Of a stretch of DNA of 64,000 nucleotides, positions 1 through 8,011 are shown in pieces. Position numbers and translations under genes: made by a program. Under the pieces are notes generated by a model. The model saw only the letters and a list, made by a program, of their open reading frames with translations, searched no databases and was not told the DNA's origin. Position 1 is the first letter of the stretch, and each line of letters begins with the position of its first letter. Source of the stretch: Desulforhopalus singaporensis. GTDB lineage: Bacteria > Desulfobacterota > Desulfobulbia > Desulfobulbales > Desulfocapsaceae. The DNA lies in the NCBI RefSeq assembly GCF_900104445.1, contig NZ_FNJI01000011.1:1-64000 (forward strand), written 5' to 3'.

Positions 1-71
1 CTGTTTCTCCGGAGTTTCAGGGGAGTACGGCGAAAAAGAAGATCGGCGGGGGTGACGGAGGTGGGGCTTCC

Positions 72-983
72 ATGGTGACGGGGTTGGTTTTTGACATAAA
101 AAAATACGCAATTAACGACGGTCCGGGTATCAGGGTGGCTGTGTTTCTCAAGGGGTGCCCACTGAACTGTGCGTGGTGTCATAACCCGGAGAGTATCTCG
201 CCGAAGGTTGAAAAAATGTATAACCCGGACAAGTGCATCGGCTGCCAGTACTGCATTGAATCCTGCCCGGAGGATGCATGTTTTCTTACCCCTGACGGTA
301 TCGTAACCGACAGGAATCTATGCACCGGCTGTGGAGAATGTGCAAAGATATGCCCGACCCAGGCTGCCGAGATGTCAGGCAGGGTGGTAACCGTTGTCGA
401 TATCGCAGAGATCGCCGAGAAAGAGCGTCTTTTCTTCGATCAATCCGGGGGCGGCGTGACTATTTCCGGCGGAGAGCCGCTTCTCCAGCCTGAGTTTCTC
501 AAGGCCCTGCTGGATGAACTGGGCGCGAGGTCGATCCACAGGGCGGTGGATACCACCGGATTTGCACCAAGCGAACTGATGCTGGATGTGGCCGGGCGCA
601 CCGATCTCTTTCTGTACGACCTTAAGATGATGGATTCCAACCGTCATAAAAAGTGGACGGGGGTAGGCAATGAAAAAATCCTGCACAACCTGCGTCTTCT
701 CTCCGAGACCGAAGCAGAGATACATATCCGTATTCCGCTGATCAGGGGAGTCAATGACGATATCGACAATATCGAACGAACCGCCGCTTTTATCTCCTCG
801 TTAAAGGGAGGTTCAGCCAAAACCATCAACCTGCTGCCTTACCATAACATTATGGTGAACAAGTATAAAAAACTAGGCAGGTACTATAATCCCGGGGAAA
901 TTTCAGAACCTGGGAACGAGGATTTGTCAGCCATAGTGGAGATATTTTCCAAATACGGCCTGAGCGCGACTGTGGGCGGATAA
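72..983 (+). CDS. Glycyl-radical enzyme activating protein (radical SAM)
   Basis: 303 aa. This is a PFL-activase-type radical SAM enzyme, which cleaves SAM reductively to install a glycyl radical on a partner enzyme. The radical SAM cluster motif is C29-x3-C33-x2-C36, preceded by the activase signature DGPGIR at 16-21. A two-cluster ferredoxin insert follows, with Cys at 55/58/61/65 and 84/87/90/94, as in activases of choline lyase, benzylsuccinate synthase or glycerol dehydratase type rather than PFL itself. SGGEPLLQ near residue 135 is the SAM-binding GGE motif. A GGAGG lies 10 nt before the ATG. The frame is open to the left edge, so an upstream start is not excluded. The cognate glycyl-radical enzyme is not in the window and may lie just upstream. 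The substrate cannot be assigned. Confidence 0.9.
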   Translation: MVTGLVFDIKKYAINDGPGIRVAVFLKGCPLNCAWCHNPESISPKVEKMYNPDKCIGCQYCIESCPEDACFLTPDGIVTDRNLCTGCGECAKICPTQAAEMSGRVVTVVDIAEIAEKERLFFDQSGGGVTISGGEPLLQPEFLKALLDELGARSIHRAVDTTGFAPSELMLDVAGRTDLFLYDLKMMDSNRHKKWTGVGNEKILHNLRLLSETEAEIHIRIPLIRGVNDDIDNIERTAAFISSLKGGSAKTINLLPYHNIMVNKYKKLGRYYNPGEISEPGNEDLSAIVEIFSKYGLSATVGG

Positions 984-1078
984 CAGGTATGTGAGAGTGG
1001 GCCGTACCGCTCTGTTTCACCACTGTCCTGGCTACTTGGCAAGGTGGCTGCATACCACACAGGATTTGTCAGAATACT

Positions 1079-1110
1079 AAAGGCGGAGCCGCTTGGGTTC
1101 CGCCTTTATT
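1079..1110 (+). terminator. Hairpin terminator after the activase gene
   Basis: A 9-bp perfect stem (AAAGGCGGA with TCCGCCTTT, 11-nt loop) runs into TTTATT. It lies about 95 nt after the activase stop and ahead of the next gene. The U tract is short, so efficiency is uncertain. Confidence 0.6.
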
Positions 1111-1270
1111 GTCTGCGCCCAGAGTCGCACAGGTTTGGCGATGCTCTTGACAGGGCCAGTCCGCTTCTTATTCTTCATATATCACGATGTGGTGCTAGAA
1201 TTGGTTCAGGAATTTACGGCAGCAACTGCCGGCGGTGCCATGGCGCAGAAAAAAACGTGTGGAGAGTAAA

Positions 1271-1576
1271 ATGATCATACATCAAAGAGAAGTCGCATAC
1301 AGTGAGGATTATGAGAAATTTTTTCAAGCGCTCGTAAAAGCCAAGAGTCATCTGGAGAAAAAATTTCCCGAAGTCTCCGTCGAGCTCATGTACAACCTGG
1401 CAGGACAGAGAGGGTGGGCGACCATCCAGACACGGTATCGGTCGCTGGCAGACTATGAGAGGATTGATGGTGAGATGGATAAAGACGAGGAGTACGTGGC
1501 GTTGCTCAGGTCGGTGATCGGCGATACCGGACAGCTGCCGACCGATCAGTTTTTCAGGGTAATTGAGACTGCGTAA
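1271..1576 (+). CDS. Small conserved-looking protein, unknown function
   Basis: 101 aa. The ATG at 1271 was chosen because GGAGAG lies directly upstream and the product then begins MIIHQREVAYSEDY. An in-frame ATG at 1235 has no ribosome site. The sequence has the beta-alpha-beta rhythm of small dimeric alpha/beta-barrel (NIPSNAP/ABM-like) proteins, with a GWATIQTRYRSLADY strand-turn-helix in the middle. That comparison is by eye only. There is no signal peptide, membrane segment or metal motif. It stands alone between a terminator hairpin and a gene-free stretch. Function unknown. Confidence 0.6.
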   Translation: MIIHQREVAYSEDYEKFFQALVKAKSHLEKKFPEVSVELMYNLAGQRGWATIQTRYRSLADYERIDGEMDKDEEYVALLRSVIGDTGQLPTDQFFRVIETA

Positions 1577-1974
1577 TTTTTCCCGGCGGCCTGGTTGTAA
1601 CCATCCGGCCGGCAATAGAAGGCGCAGGTGAAATCAGGCCAGGGGCGGGCGGGGCTGACGGGGTTCGATCGCACCGCTTGGCCTTGGTGTGTGCGGTGCG
1701 GCTGGTAAATTTCATTTATAGTCTGGAGTAAATCGTGCAAACCCTTTATTATGGCTGTTGCCCTGCATGGCAGCGACCATGTGGCCCCGGGAGGATAGCT
1801 GCCAATCCTGTCGACAGCGTAATCAAACTGCCATGACCTTGCAGCAGCGATCAACCCAGGGAAAAGATCATTGTCGCCATCGGCTGTCCCGAATGTGATT
1901 TCCTGGCAACCCGAACCAGCTTGCAACTATCCGGAAAAGCGATGTCCGGTTCAACGAAGAAGAGAAGAGGTCCC
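1577..1974. other. Gene-free stretch with a GC-rich hairpin
   Basis: About 400 nt without a credible gene. It holds a perfect 8-bp inverted repeat (CGCACCGC at 1670-1677 with GCGGTGCG at 1693-1700, 15-nt loop) that could be a terminator or an RNA structure. I find no convincing promoter for the radical SAM gene that follows. Confidence 0.4.
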
Positions 1975-3027
1975 ATGAACAGTAGCGGTTATCAGTTTGA
2001 GACAGGAATGTATCGTCCCCCGAGTGAAGGAGGGAGCGCATCTCTTCTGGTTCGGTTTACCAGAAACTGCCCCTGGAACCAGTGTACTTTCTGCGCCATG
2101 TACAAGACGGAAAAGTTTCAGCTGCGGCCCGTGGATGAGATCAAAGCGGACATCGATGCGATGGCGGCTTTGGCCGGCGACCTGAAATCGGAATCGATCC
2201 GTCTGGGCGGAAACGGCCGGGTTACCAGGGAGGCTATACTGGCCCTGGTTGACCGATGCCCCGAGTTGAACTATCACCAGGGGGCCGACATGTTTATCCA
2301 ATGGCTGCTTGCCGGCGGAAAAACTGCCTTCATCCAGGACGGCAACTCTCTGATCATGCCCCCCGACGACCTGATCGAGGTACTGAGCTATCTGAAAGCC
2401 TCGTTTCCCTCTATCGATAGAATAACCACCTATGCTCGGGCAAGGACCATTGCCCAGAGATCTCCTGAAACTCTGCAGGCTATCAGGGCGGCAGGACTGG
2501 ACCGGGTTCATCTGGGACTGGAAACCGGCGATGACGAACTACTCAGGCGGATCAAAAAGGGGGTGGACAGCCAGGGACACGTCACCGGGGGGCAAAAAGC
2601 CATGGCCGCCGGGTTTCAGGTCTCCGAATACTGGATGCCTGGGTTGGGCGGCAAAGAGATGTCCCGGCAGCATGCCCTCAATACGGCGCGGGTGCTTAAT
2701 GAGGTCAACCCCCACTATATCCGTTCACGGCCCTTCAGGCCCATTCCCGGCACCCCGATACACGACCAGGTCAAGGCTGGCGAGACGATTTTGCTCTCCC
2801 CGAAAGAACAGCTTCAGGAACTCAAACTGATGATATCGGCTCTTGAGGTCACCTCGAAGGTCTGCTTCGACCACGCCGGCAACTACTGGCGCACCTCGAA
2901 GGGGGACCTTGTTTTCTCCCATGGTTACGAAGGGTATCAGTTTCCCGATGAAAAAGACCTCGTGCTGGAACGGATCGAGCAGGGGTTGGCTTTTGACCGG
3001 CAGCAGGAAAAATTTATCCGCCTGTGA
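1975..3027 (+). CDS. Radical SAM protein, unknown substrate
   Basis: 350 aa from the ATG at 1975, which follows a GAGAAGAGG purine tract. In-frame TTG 1921 and ATG 1942 are alternatives. The Fe-S motif near the N-terminus is C32-x4-C37-x2-C40 (NCPWNQCTFC), one residue wider than the canonical CX3CX2C. A GGN motif near residue 80 and a long TIM-barrel-like middle with HLGLETGDDELL follow, resembling Elp3/HemN/MiaB-group enzymes. The PIPGTPIHDQ and FRP motifs near 250 recall uncharacterised radical SAM proteins of anaerobes. There is no B12 or extra cluster domain. No neighbour points to a substrate. A T8 run at 3085-3092 may belong to its terminator. Confidence 0.8.
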   Translation: MNSSGYQFETGMYRPPSEGGSASLLVRFTRNCPWNQCTFCAMYKTEKFQLRPVDEIKADIDAMAALAGDLKSESIRLGGNGRVTREAILALVDRCPELNYHQGADMFIQWLLAGGKTAFIQDGNSLIMPPDDLIEVLSYLKASFPSIDRITTYARARTIAQRSPETLQAIRAAGLDRVHLGLETGDDELLRRIKKGVDSQGHVTGGQKAMAAGFQVSEYWMPGLGGKEMSRQHALNTARVLNEVNPHYIRSRPFRPIPGTPIHDQVKAGETILLSPKEQLQELKLMISALEVTSKVCFDHAGNYWRTSKGDLVFSHGYEGYQFPDEKDLVLERIEQGLAFDRQQEKFIRL

Positions 3028-3130
3028 CACCGGTTCTTCGGTCTTGCGCCTGGAATCAGCCCGACCTGCACGGGAGCCGGGTTGTTTTTTTTAAGAAGGT
3101 CCGGCCGGTGGACGACAGCCACCCGGCCTG

Positions 3131-3793
3131 TTAATAGAGGATCTTGTTGGACCAGTGGACGGCGAACTTGACGAGCTCGGTAAAGTGTTTGAGCTTCAGC
3201 TTTTCCTTGAGGTTTTCGCGGTAGGTGCCGATGGTCTTGATGCTCAGGTGGAGACGTTCGGCGATCTCCTTGGTGGAGTATCCCTCGCCGATCAGCCTGA
3301 GCACTTCCAGCTCTCTGTTGGTGAGGATGTCCAGGGGCGACCCGCTGTCACCCGCCGCCTGGTTGGTCAATCGTTTGAAGACCTTCTCCTTCACGCTCTG
3401 GCTGGCATAGATGTCGCCGCCGAGCACCTTGCGCACAGCCTCCACCACCTGCGATATCGCCTCCTGCTTCATTATGTAGCCGCTGGCGCCGGCGAGTAGA
3501 GCCCTTTCGGCATAAAGGGATTCGTCGTACATGGAGAGAACCAGCATCGGGAGTCCTTCATACTGTTTCTTTATCTCCTGGACCAGCTCGATTCCGTTGC
3601 CGTCTTTAAGGGAGATATCGATGATAACCAGGTCCGGTTTGAGGTTGTCGATGGCCTCCGGAGTCTTCTTCATCAGTTCAATACTGCCGCAAACCTCAAG
3701 GTCTTCTTCCTTGTTGATGAGTTCCGTCATGCCAAGGCAGAATATGGGATGATCGTCAACGATCAGTATCCTGTTTTTTTTCAGCGGTGTCAT
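3131..3793 (-). CDS. NarL/FixJ-family response regulator
   Basis: 220 aa. The N-terminal receiver domain has the acidic pair D13-D14 and phospho-acceptor D59 in the VIIDISLKDGNG strand. The C-terminal LuxR-type helix-turn-helix begins with LTNRELEVLRLIGEGYSTKEIA (about 155-177). The gene lies 12 nt downstream of the sensor kinase and is almost certainly co-transcribed with it. Together they form a complete phosphorelay that controls unidentified genes. The CoA-transferase upstream on the same strand and the adjacent fatty-acid cluster are possible targets by position only. Confidence 0.93.
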   Translation of the reverse strand: MTPLKKNRILIVDDHPIFCLGMTELINKEEDLEVCGSIELMKKTPEAIDNLKPDLVIIDISLKDGNGIELVQEIKKQYEGLPMLVLSMYDESLYAERALLAGASGYIMKQEAISQVVEAVRKVLGGDIYASQSVKEKVFKRLTNQAAGDSGSPLDILTNRELEVLRLIGEGYSTKEIAERLHLSIKTIGTYRENLKEKLKLKHFTELVKFAVHWSNKILY

Positions 3794-3805
3794 CTTCTTC
3801 CCTGT

Positions 3806-6040
3806 TCATGGCTCTATGGCGAAATGGCCGGCTGTCCCGTCTCCGGTGTTTGTGGTATCCTGATGCCCGGAGTTTTTCATAAACAGATGAATAACGGTGC
3901 CTCCCCCTTCCGGGGTGGTGATCTCGAGGAACGCGCCGATAACCAGGGCGCGGTGCTGCATTATCCTGAGACCGATGCCGCCGTTTTTCCGGCCGATGTC
4001 GATTCCCGTGCCGTTGTCCGTTATTTTCAGATGAGTATACCCCCCTTTTCGGTAAAGGGAAATATCAATACGTGAACCACAGGAGTGTTTGACCGCGTTG
4101 TTTACCGCTTCCTGCACGATATAGTAGAGGTGTGTCGCCAGGGTGTTGTCGCTAAAGACAATGGAGGTGTCGCCATCAAACGAGCAGGTGATCCCCGATG
4201 AAGCGGTGGTCTTTTCCGCGATCTCTTTCAGCGCCGACTGCAGGCCGAAAGAGACCAGGTGCACAGGACATAGTCCTCTGGCCAGGTTTCTTGCCTTTTC
4301 AGTCGCCTCATGGATCAGTCCGATGATGTGGGATGCGAGTTGCGCTCCCTCGATGTGGTTGTCCTCAATGGTTTTTTTCAGGGCTGACGCCAGCCCGCCG
4401 GTACCTATCAGGTGGGGGCAGAGGTCGTCGTGAAGGTCCTGGCCTATGGCCTGGCGGACATTATCACCGATATCCATGAGTCGTTTGGTCAGTCTCTTGG
4501 TTTCGGTTATGTCGCGCAGGATCACCACGCTTCCGGCGAGTTGCTGATCGTGCCCGCGAAAAGCGGCGCCGCTTATACTGACGGTCCGGATATCGCCCCG
4601 GCTTGTGTATCGTTTGGTCTCGGTCGCCTCAAGGGACTTTCCGGCCTTGATGGCTTCGATCATGAGCTGTGTTTCCGGCCAGTTTTCTTCCGGAACGAAG
4701 TGGTCGAGTTTTTTTCCCATGCATTCACCAAGGCTCCAGCCGAAGACTTTGTGAAACGCAGGGTTGAAGTAGGTTACCTTCCCTTCCATGTCGTAGATGA
4801 CTATGGGGTCGGCGGCCGCCTCCATGACCAGCCGGTAACGGGCTTCGCTTATCCGAAGATTTTTTTCGGTCTCCCGCCGGCTTCTGATCTGGTTCTGCAG
4901 GTTGCTGCTGTATTCTTCAAGTTGCTGCATGAAGTTATTGTAATACTTTGCCAGTTCGCCTATCTCATCTTTGGAGGCAACCGGCATACGCTGGCTGAAG
5001 TCACCCATGGAAATGGAGAGGTGGCCCATGAGCCTTCTGAGCGGGGCGGAGATCGATTCGCTTATGCCGAAGGTCAATAAAAGGACCAGCAGCATGGTGA
5101 CGCCGAAGGTTATCGACCCGAGAATGGTTACGGTTTTCAGGGGACCGTAGAATTCGTCGTAATAGCTGGCGGCGCCGACGAACCAGTCGTACTCCTCGAT
5201 GTGGTTGAAGATGCAGAATTTGCGGCGGGACTGCTGTTCGCCTGGGTTCTTCCACGGGTATTCGATCCTGCCTTTCCTGTTCTTGAGTATGTATTCAAGA
5301 CCCTCGTTGGGGATCTCCTCGATGGTCAGAATGTTGATTCCTTCGAGTTCGGGGTGAATTATGGCGGTACCGCTGGCGTCCATGACAAAGGAATAGCCGC
5401 TCTTGCCGAATTTGAGGTCGAGCACACTCTGTCTGAAATCGTCGATATTTACCAGTCCGTTAAACTCTTCCCGGTACGACGAGACGCAGACAAACCAGTC
5501 CCAGGGTTCGAAGTAGATGGTGTAGAGGGCTTTGGGCCGGGGGCTCTGTTCGTCGGGGTTTTTCCAGTCGTATTCAAGATAGCCTTTTTTTCTGACGATC
5601 AGATCCTTGACGAACGAGTATTCGGAAACGTCTGCCTGCAGCAGTTCCTTTGACGGATGGACTACCACGATCCCGTTGCCGTTGAGACAGTATATATAGC
5701 CCGATTCGCCGATGGTCTGGCTGAGAAGAACATGGGCGGCCTGCTGCTTGGCCTCCTGCTCGGTCAGGATCCCCCGGCGGTGTTCCCGGTAGAAACCGTT
5801 TATGATCTCAACATTTTTTTCCGCGGCGCTCCGCAGGTAGTTCTTGATGGATACGGCGGCGGAGGTCTTGACCATGTTGTAGATGGTCGTTGTGGTATTG
5901 TTGAGCTCGCTCTCGATATTGGCCTTGATGGTGTTACGGATGATGAAATAGAAGGTGGCGAATCCGATCAACAGGGAAAGCGCGTACAAAAGCGAGTAGG
6001 AGATCAGCAGCTTGTTGCGGATTCGCGTTTTGGAAAACAT
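3806..6040 (-). CDS. Membrane sensor histidine kinase (two Cache repeats, HAMP, PAS, HisKA_3)
   Basis: 744 aa. Domain order: transmembrane helix about 12-33; extracytoplasmic sensor about 35-305 made of two similar Cache units, each ending in a W-K-N-P-x-E-Q segment and a D-W-F-V strand; second transmembrane helix about 308-332; HAMP about 333-385; coiled linker; PAS about 400-515; HisKA_3 dimerisation domain with the phospho-His in QDLHDDLCPHLIG; and a C-terminal HATPase with N box AVNNAVKH and G box DNGTGI. Cache sensors bind small ligands such as organic acids or amino acids outside the membrane. HisKA_3 kinases pair with NarL-type regulators, which matches the next gene. The ligand is unknown. 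Confidence 0.93.
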   Translation of the reverse strand: MFSKTRIRNKLLISYSLLYALSLLIGFATFYFIIRNTIKANIESELNNTTTTIYNMVKTSAAVSIKNYLRSAAEKNVEIINGFYREHRRGILTEQEAKQQAAHVLLSQTIGESGYIYCLNGNGIVVVHPSKELLQADVSEYSFVKDLIVRKKGYLEYDWKNPDEQSPRPKALYTIYFEPWDWFVCVSSYREEFNGLVNIDDFRQSVLDLKFGKSGYSFVMDASGTAIIHPELEGINILTIEEIPNEGLEYILKNRKGRIEYPWKNPGEQQSRRKFCIFNHIEEYDWFVGAASYYDEFYGPLKTVTILGSITFGVTMLLVLLLTFGISESISAPLRRLMGHLSISMGDFSQRMPVASKDEIGELAKYYNNFMQQLEEYSSNLQNQIRSRRETEKNLRISEARYRLVMEAAADPIVIYDMEGKVTYFNPAFHKVFGWSLGECMGKKLDHFVPEENWPETQLMIEAIKAGKSLEATETKRYTSRGDIRTVSISGAAFRGHDQQLAGSVVILRDITETKRLTKRLMDIGDNVRQAIGQDLHDDLCPHLIGTGGLASALKKTIEDNHIEGAQLASHIIGLIHEATEKARNLARGLCPVHLVSFGLQSALKEIAEKTTASSGITCSFDGDTSIVFSDNTLATHLYYIVQEAVNNAVKHSCGSRIDISLYRKGGYTHLKITDNGTGIDIGRKNGGIGLRIMQHRALVIGAFLEITTPEGGGTVIHLFMKNSGHQDTTNTGDGTAGHFAIEP

Positions 6041-6237
6041 CCTGTAATAGTCCCCCTGAACCTGTTATTTGTAAGAATTCCGGCTGACGATAACTCTCTC
6101 TATAGCTCTTATTGCTCCTGCAGGCAAAGGAAATACGGGATAAAAAAGAAGGAAGGGAAGAGTATCCCGGAGTGTTGCGAGGTTCAGGGCAGGCAGAGAG
6201 GAGAGCCGGGTTGTGAACCTCTTCCCTTCGTTTTGCG

Positions 6238-6271
6238 ATCCGGCGGTAGGCCGCCGGATACTGTTTTTTTT
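6238..6271. terminator. Strong hairpin with T-tract on the plus side
   Basis: A perfect 9-bp stem with a 4-nt loop (ATCCGGCGG TAGG CCGCCGGAT) lies just downstream of the minus-strand CoA-transferase stop. The T8 run is on the plus-strand side (6264-6271), so a U tract would form only in a plus-strand transcript, although both flanking genes are on the minus strand. It may stop readthrough antisense to the kinase or simply act as a stem after the CoA-transferase. Confidence 0.5.
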
Positions 6272-6274
6272 CAT

Positions 6275-7600
6275 TTACATCTTTATGTTCATACGCTTGG
6301 CATGTTCCAGCAGTTCTTCCCTGAAATCCGGGTGAGCGATGGAAATGAGCGCCTTGGCTCTTTCCCAGGTCGATTTGCCCTTGAGGTTTACCATCCCGTA
6401 CTCGGTGACCACGTAGTTGACCATGACCCGCGGCAGGGTGGTGATAGTGCCGGGTTCGAGAAACGGCCTGATCCTCGACTTCCGGTTTCCTTCCTTGTCG
6501 ACAACGCTTGAGGCAAGGCAGATGAATGCTTTGCCGCCGCGGGAATGGTAGCAGCCATAGGTGTAGTCGAGCTGTCCGCCGGTACCCGAGATATGTCTGG
6601 TGCCGCACGACTCCGAGGAGACCTGGCCGAACAAGTCGATTTCCAGGGCGTTGTTGATGGCTATGGCCTTGTCGTTGGCGGCGATATTGTTGAGATGGTT
6701 GGTGTAGTTTACCGGATAACTGCTGCAGGACGGATTGCAGTCGAGAAAATCGTAAAGTTTTTTCGACCCCAGGGCGAAGGTGTAGACAAATTTTCCGTAA
6801 TCCTGCCTCTTGTTGCGGTTTGAAATGCAGCCCGACTCGTAGATATCGACATAGCTGTCACAAAGCATCTCGGTATGGACGCCGAGGTCGCGCAGGTTGG
6901 AGTTGGATATCAGCTTGCCGATGGCGTTGGGCATGGCGCCGATGCCGAGCTGCAGGCAGGAGCCGTTTTCGATCTGGGAAACGACCAGCTCGGCAATCTG
7001 CTCATCGACGTCTGAAATTACCGGGTCGGCCATGCTGAACAGTTCCTCGTGATCACTTTCGACAACCCCGTCCACCTCGGAGATATGAATCTGTTCCTCG
7101 TTGCCGCCGTAGCAGTAGGGCATGTTTTCGTTGACCTCGACGATCACCTTCCTGGCGGCCGCTATCTGTGCGCGGGTAAAAGAGTTTGACACTCCGAAGT
7201 TGAAGAACCCCTTGCTGTCCATGGGGGTGGTCCTGAGCAGCATGACATCGGTGTTGATGTCGTTCTTTTCGTAATAGCCCGGTCCCTCATGGTAGAGAAG
7301 GGGGATGTAGTTGCAGCATTTCTGGTCGTGCAGTTTCCGGTCGGCTCCGGTAAAGTGCCAGCTGTTGTAGCTGAAGCTTTTACCTTCCGGGTCAGCCTTG
7401 GCCACAGCTGCCAGGCCCGGAAAGCCAAGGGCCCGTATTTTCACGTCCTCTACCTTGCCGACCCTTTTCGCCAATTCCCTGTCAAGGGTTATCGGTGTGG
7501 CGAGAAAACATCCGTAATCAACCCAATCACCGGAGCTTATCATCTCAACTGCATCACTGGGCGTCATCAACCTGTTGTCGTATGCTCTTCCGAAATCCAC
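6275..7600 (-). CDS. Acetyl-CoA hydrolase/CoA-transferase family (butyryl- or 4-hydroxybutyryl-CoA:acetate transferase type)
   Basis: 441 aa from a GTG at 7600 that sits 7 nt after GGAAGGAG. The longer ATG frame at 7687 lacks a ribosome site and adds a non-family N-terminus. Family members move CoA between short-chain acids and acetyl-CoA through a covalent glutamyl-CoA. The likely catalytic Glu is E244 in VHTEM, and the CoA-site glycine loop GTGGQLDY begins near 339. The protein is cytoplasmic. It is divergent from the acyl-CoA ligase that opens the beta-oxidation cluster, and both probably share the control region between them. The precise acyl substrate cannot be told from sequence. Confidence 0.87.
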   Translation of the reverse strand: MDFGRAYDNRLMTPSDAVEMISSGDWVDYGCFLATPITLDRELAKRVGKVEDVKIRALGFPGLAAVAKADPEGKSFSYNSWHFTGADRKLHDQKCCNYIPLLYHEGPGYYEKNDINTDVMLLRTTPMDSKGFFNFGVSNSFTRAQIAAARKVIVEVNENMPYCYGGNEEQIHISEVDGVVESDHEELFSMADPVISDVDEQIAELVVSQIENGSCLQLGIGAMPNAIGKLISNSNLRDLGVHTEMLCDSYVDIYESGCISNRNKRQDYGKFVYTFALGSKKLYDFLDCNPSCSSYPVNYTNHLNNIAANDKAIAINNALEIDLFGQVSSESCGTRHISGTGGQLDYTYGCYHSRGGKAFICLASSVVDKEGNRKSRIRPFLEPGTITTLPRVMVNYVVTEYGMVNLKGKSTWERAKALISIAHPDFREELLEHAKRMNIKM

Positions 7601-7741
7601 TGTGTTTCTCCTTCCATATAGGGATGTTGTTGTCCTCGGTATCAGTTTCCCGGTATAGTCGATGAACAGCATAAAGGATCTTGACATTTCCGTGCAATCG
7701 GCTGGGGTCTGAAATTTGTCTGGTGTTTTTACCGAATCTTT

Positions 7742-7758
7742 CTAGGTTAATCACCTAG
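7742..7758. promoter_or_regulatory. Putative operator, CTAGG-N7-CCTAG, copy 1
   Basis: Inverted repeat CTAGG ttaatca CCTAG between the divergent CoA-transferase and acyl-CoA ligase genes. An identical half-site pair with the same 7-nt spacer occurs 90 bp away, which makes a regulator-binding site likely. The regulator is unknown. Confidence 0.6.
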
Positions 7759-7831
7759 TCCTGCCGCTCCCCCTTTCTTCGTCAACCCTGTCTGAGGGTA
7801 AGCTGTCGTTTTCCTTGTAAATTTAAGTCCT

Positions 7832-7848
7832 CTAGGCTATGGACCTAG
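7832..7848. promoter_or_regulatory. Putative operator, CTAGG-N7-CCTAG, copy 2
   Basis: Second copy, CTAGG ctatgga CCTAG. The two copies lie about nine helical turns apart, so a dimer pair or a loop could form. Spacer sequences differ while arms are identical, as expected for selection on the arms. The rest of the 7601-8011 intergenic region shows no gene and no clear sigma-54 element. Confidence 0.6.
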
Positions 7849-8011
7849 GGCGCCTCAGTAAATTCTGCAGAGAGGAATAGGTTCCCTGCCGATTGCCTTG
7901 CAGGGAGGAATCAAATAACCTTGTTGCCGGTTTGCCAACCATACCCGCAGCCGGATGAGAACAGTGGTTTTTTCCTTTTTCAACCGGCAGAAATGAAGGA
8001 GAAACACAACG

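Noticed and set aside
1044-1274. 76-codon plus-strand frame
   Set aside because: It runs through the terminator hairpin at 1079-1110 and has no ribosome site.
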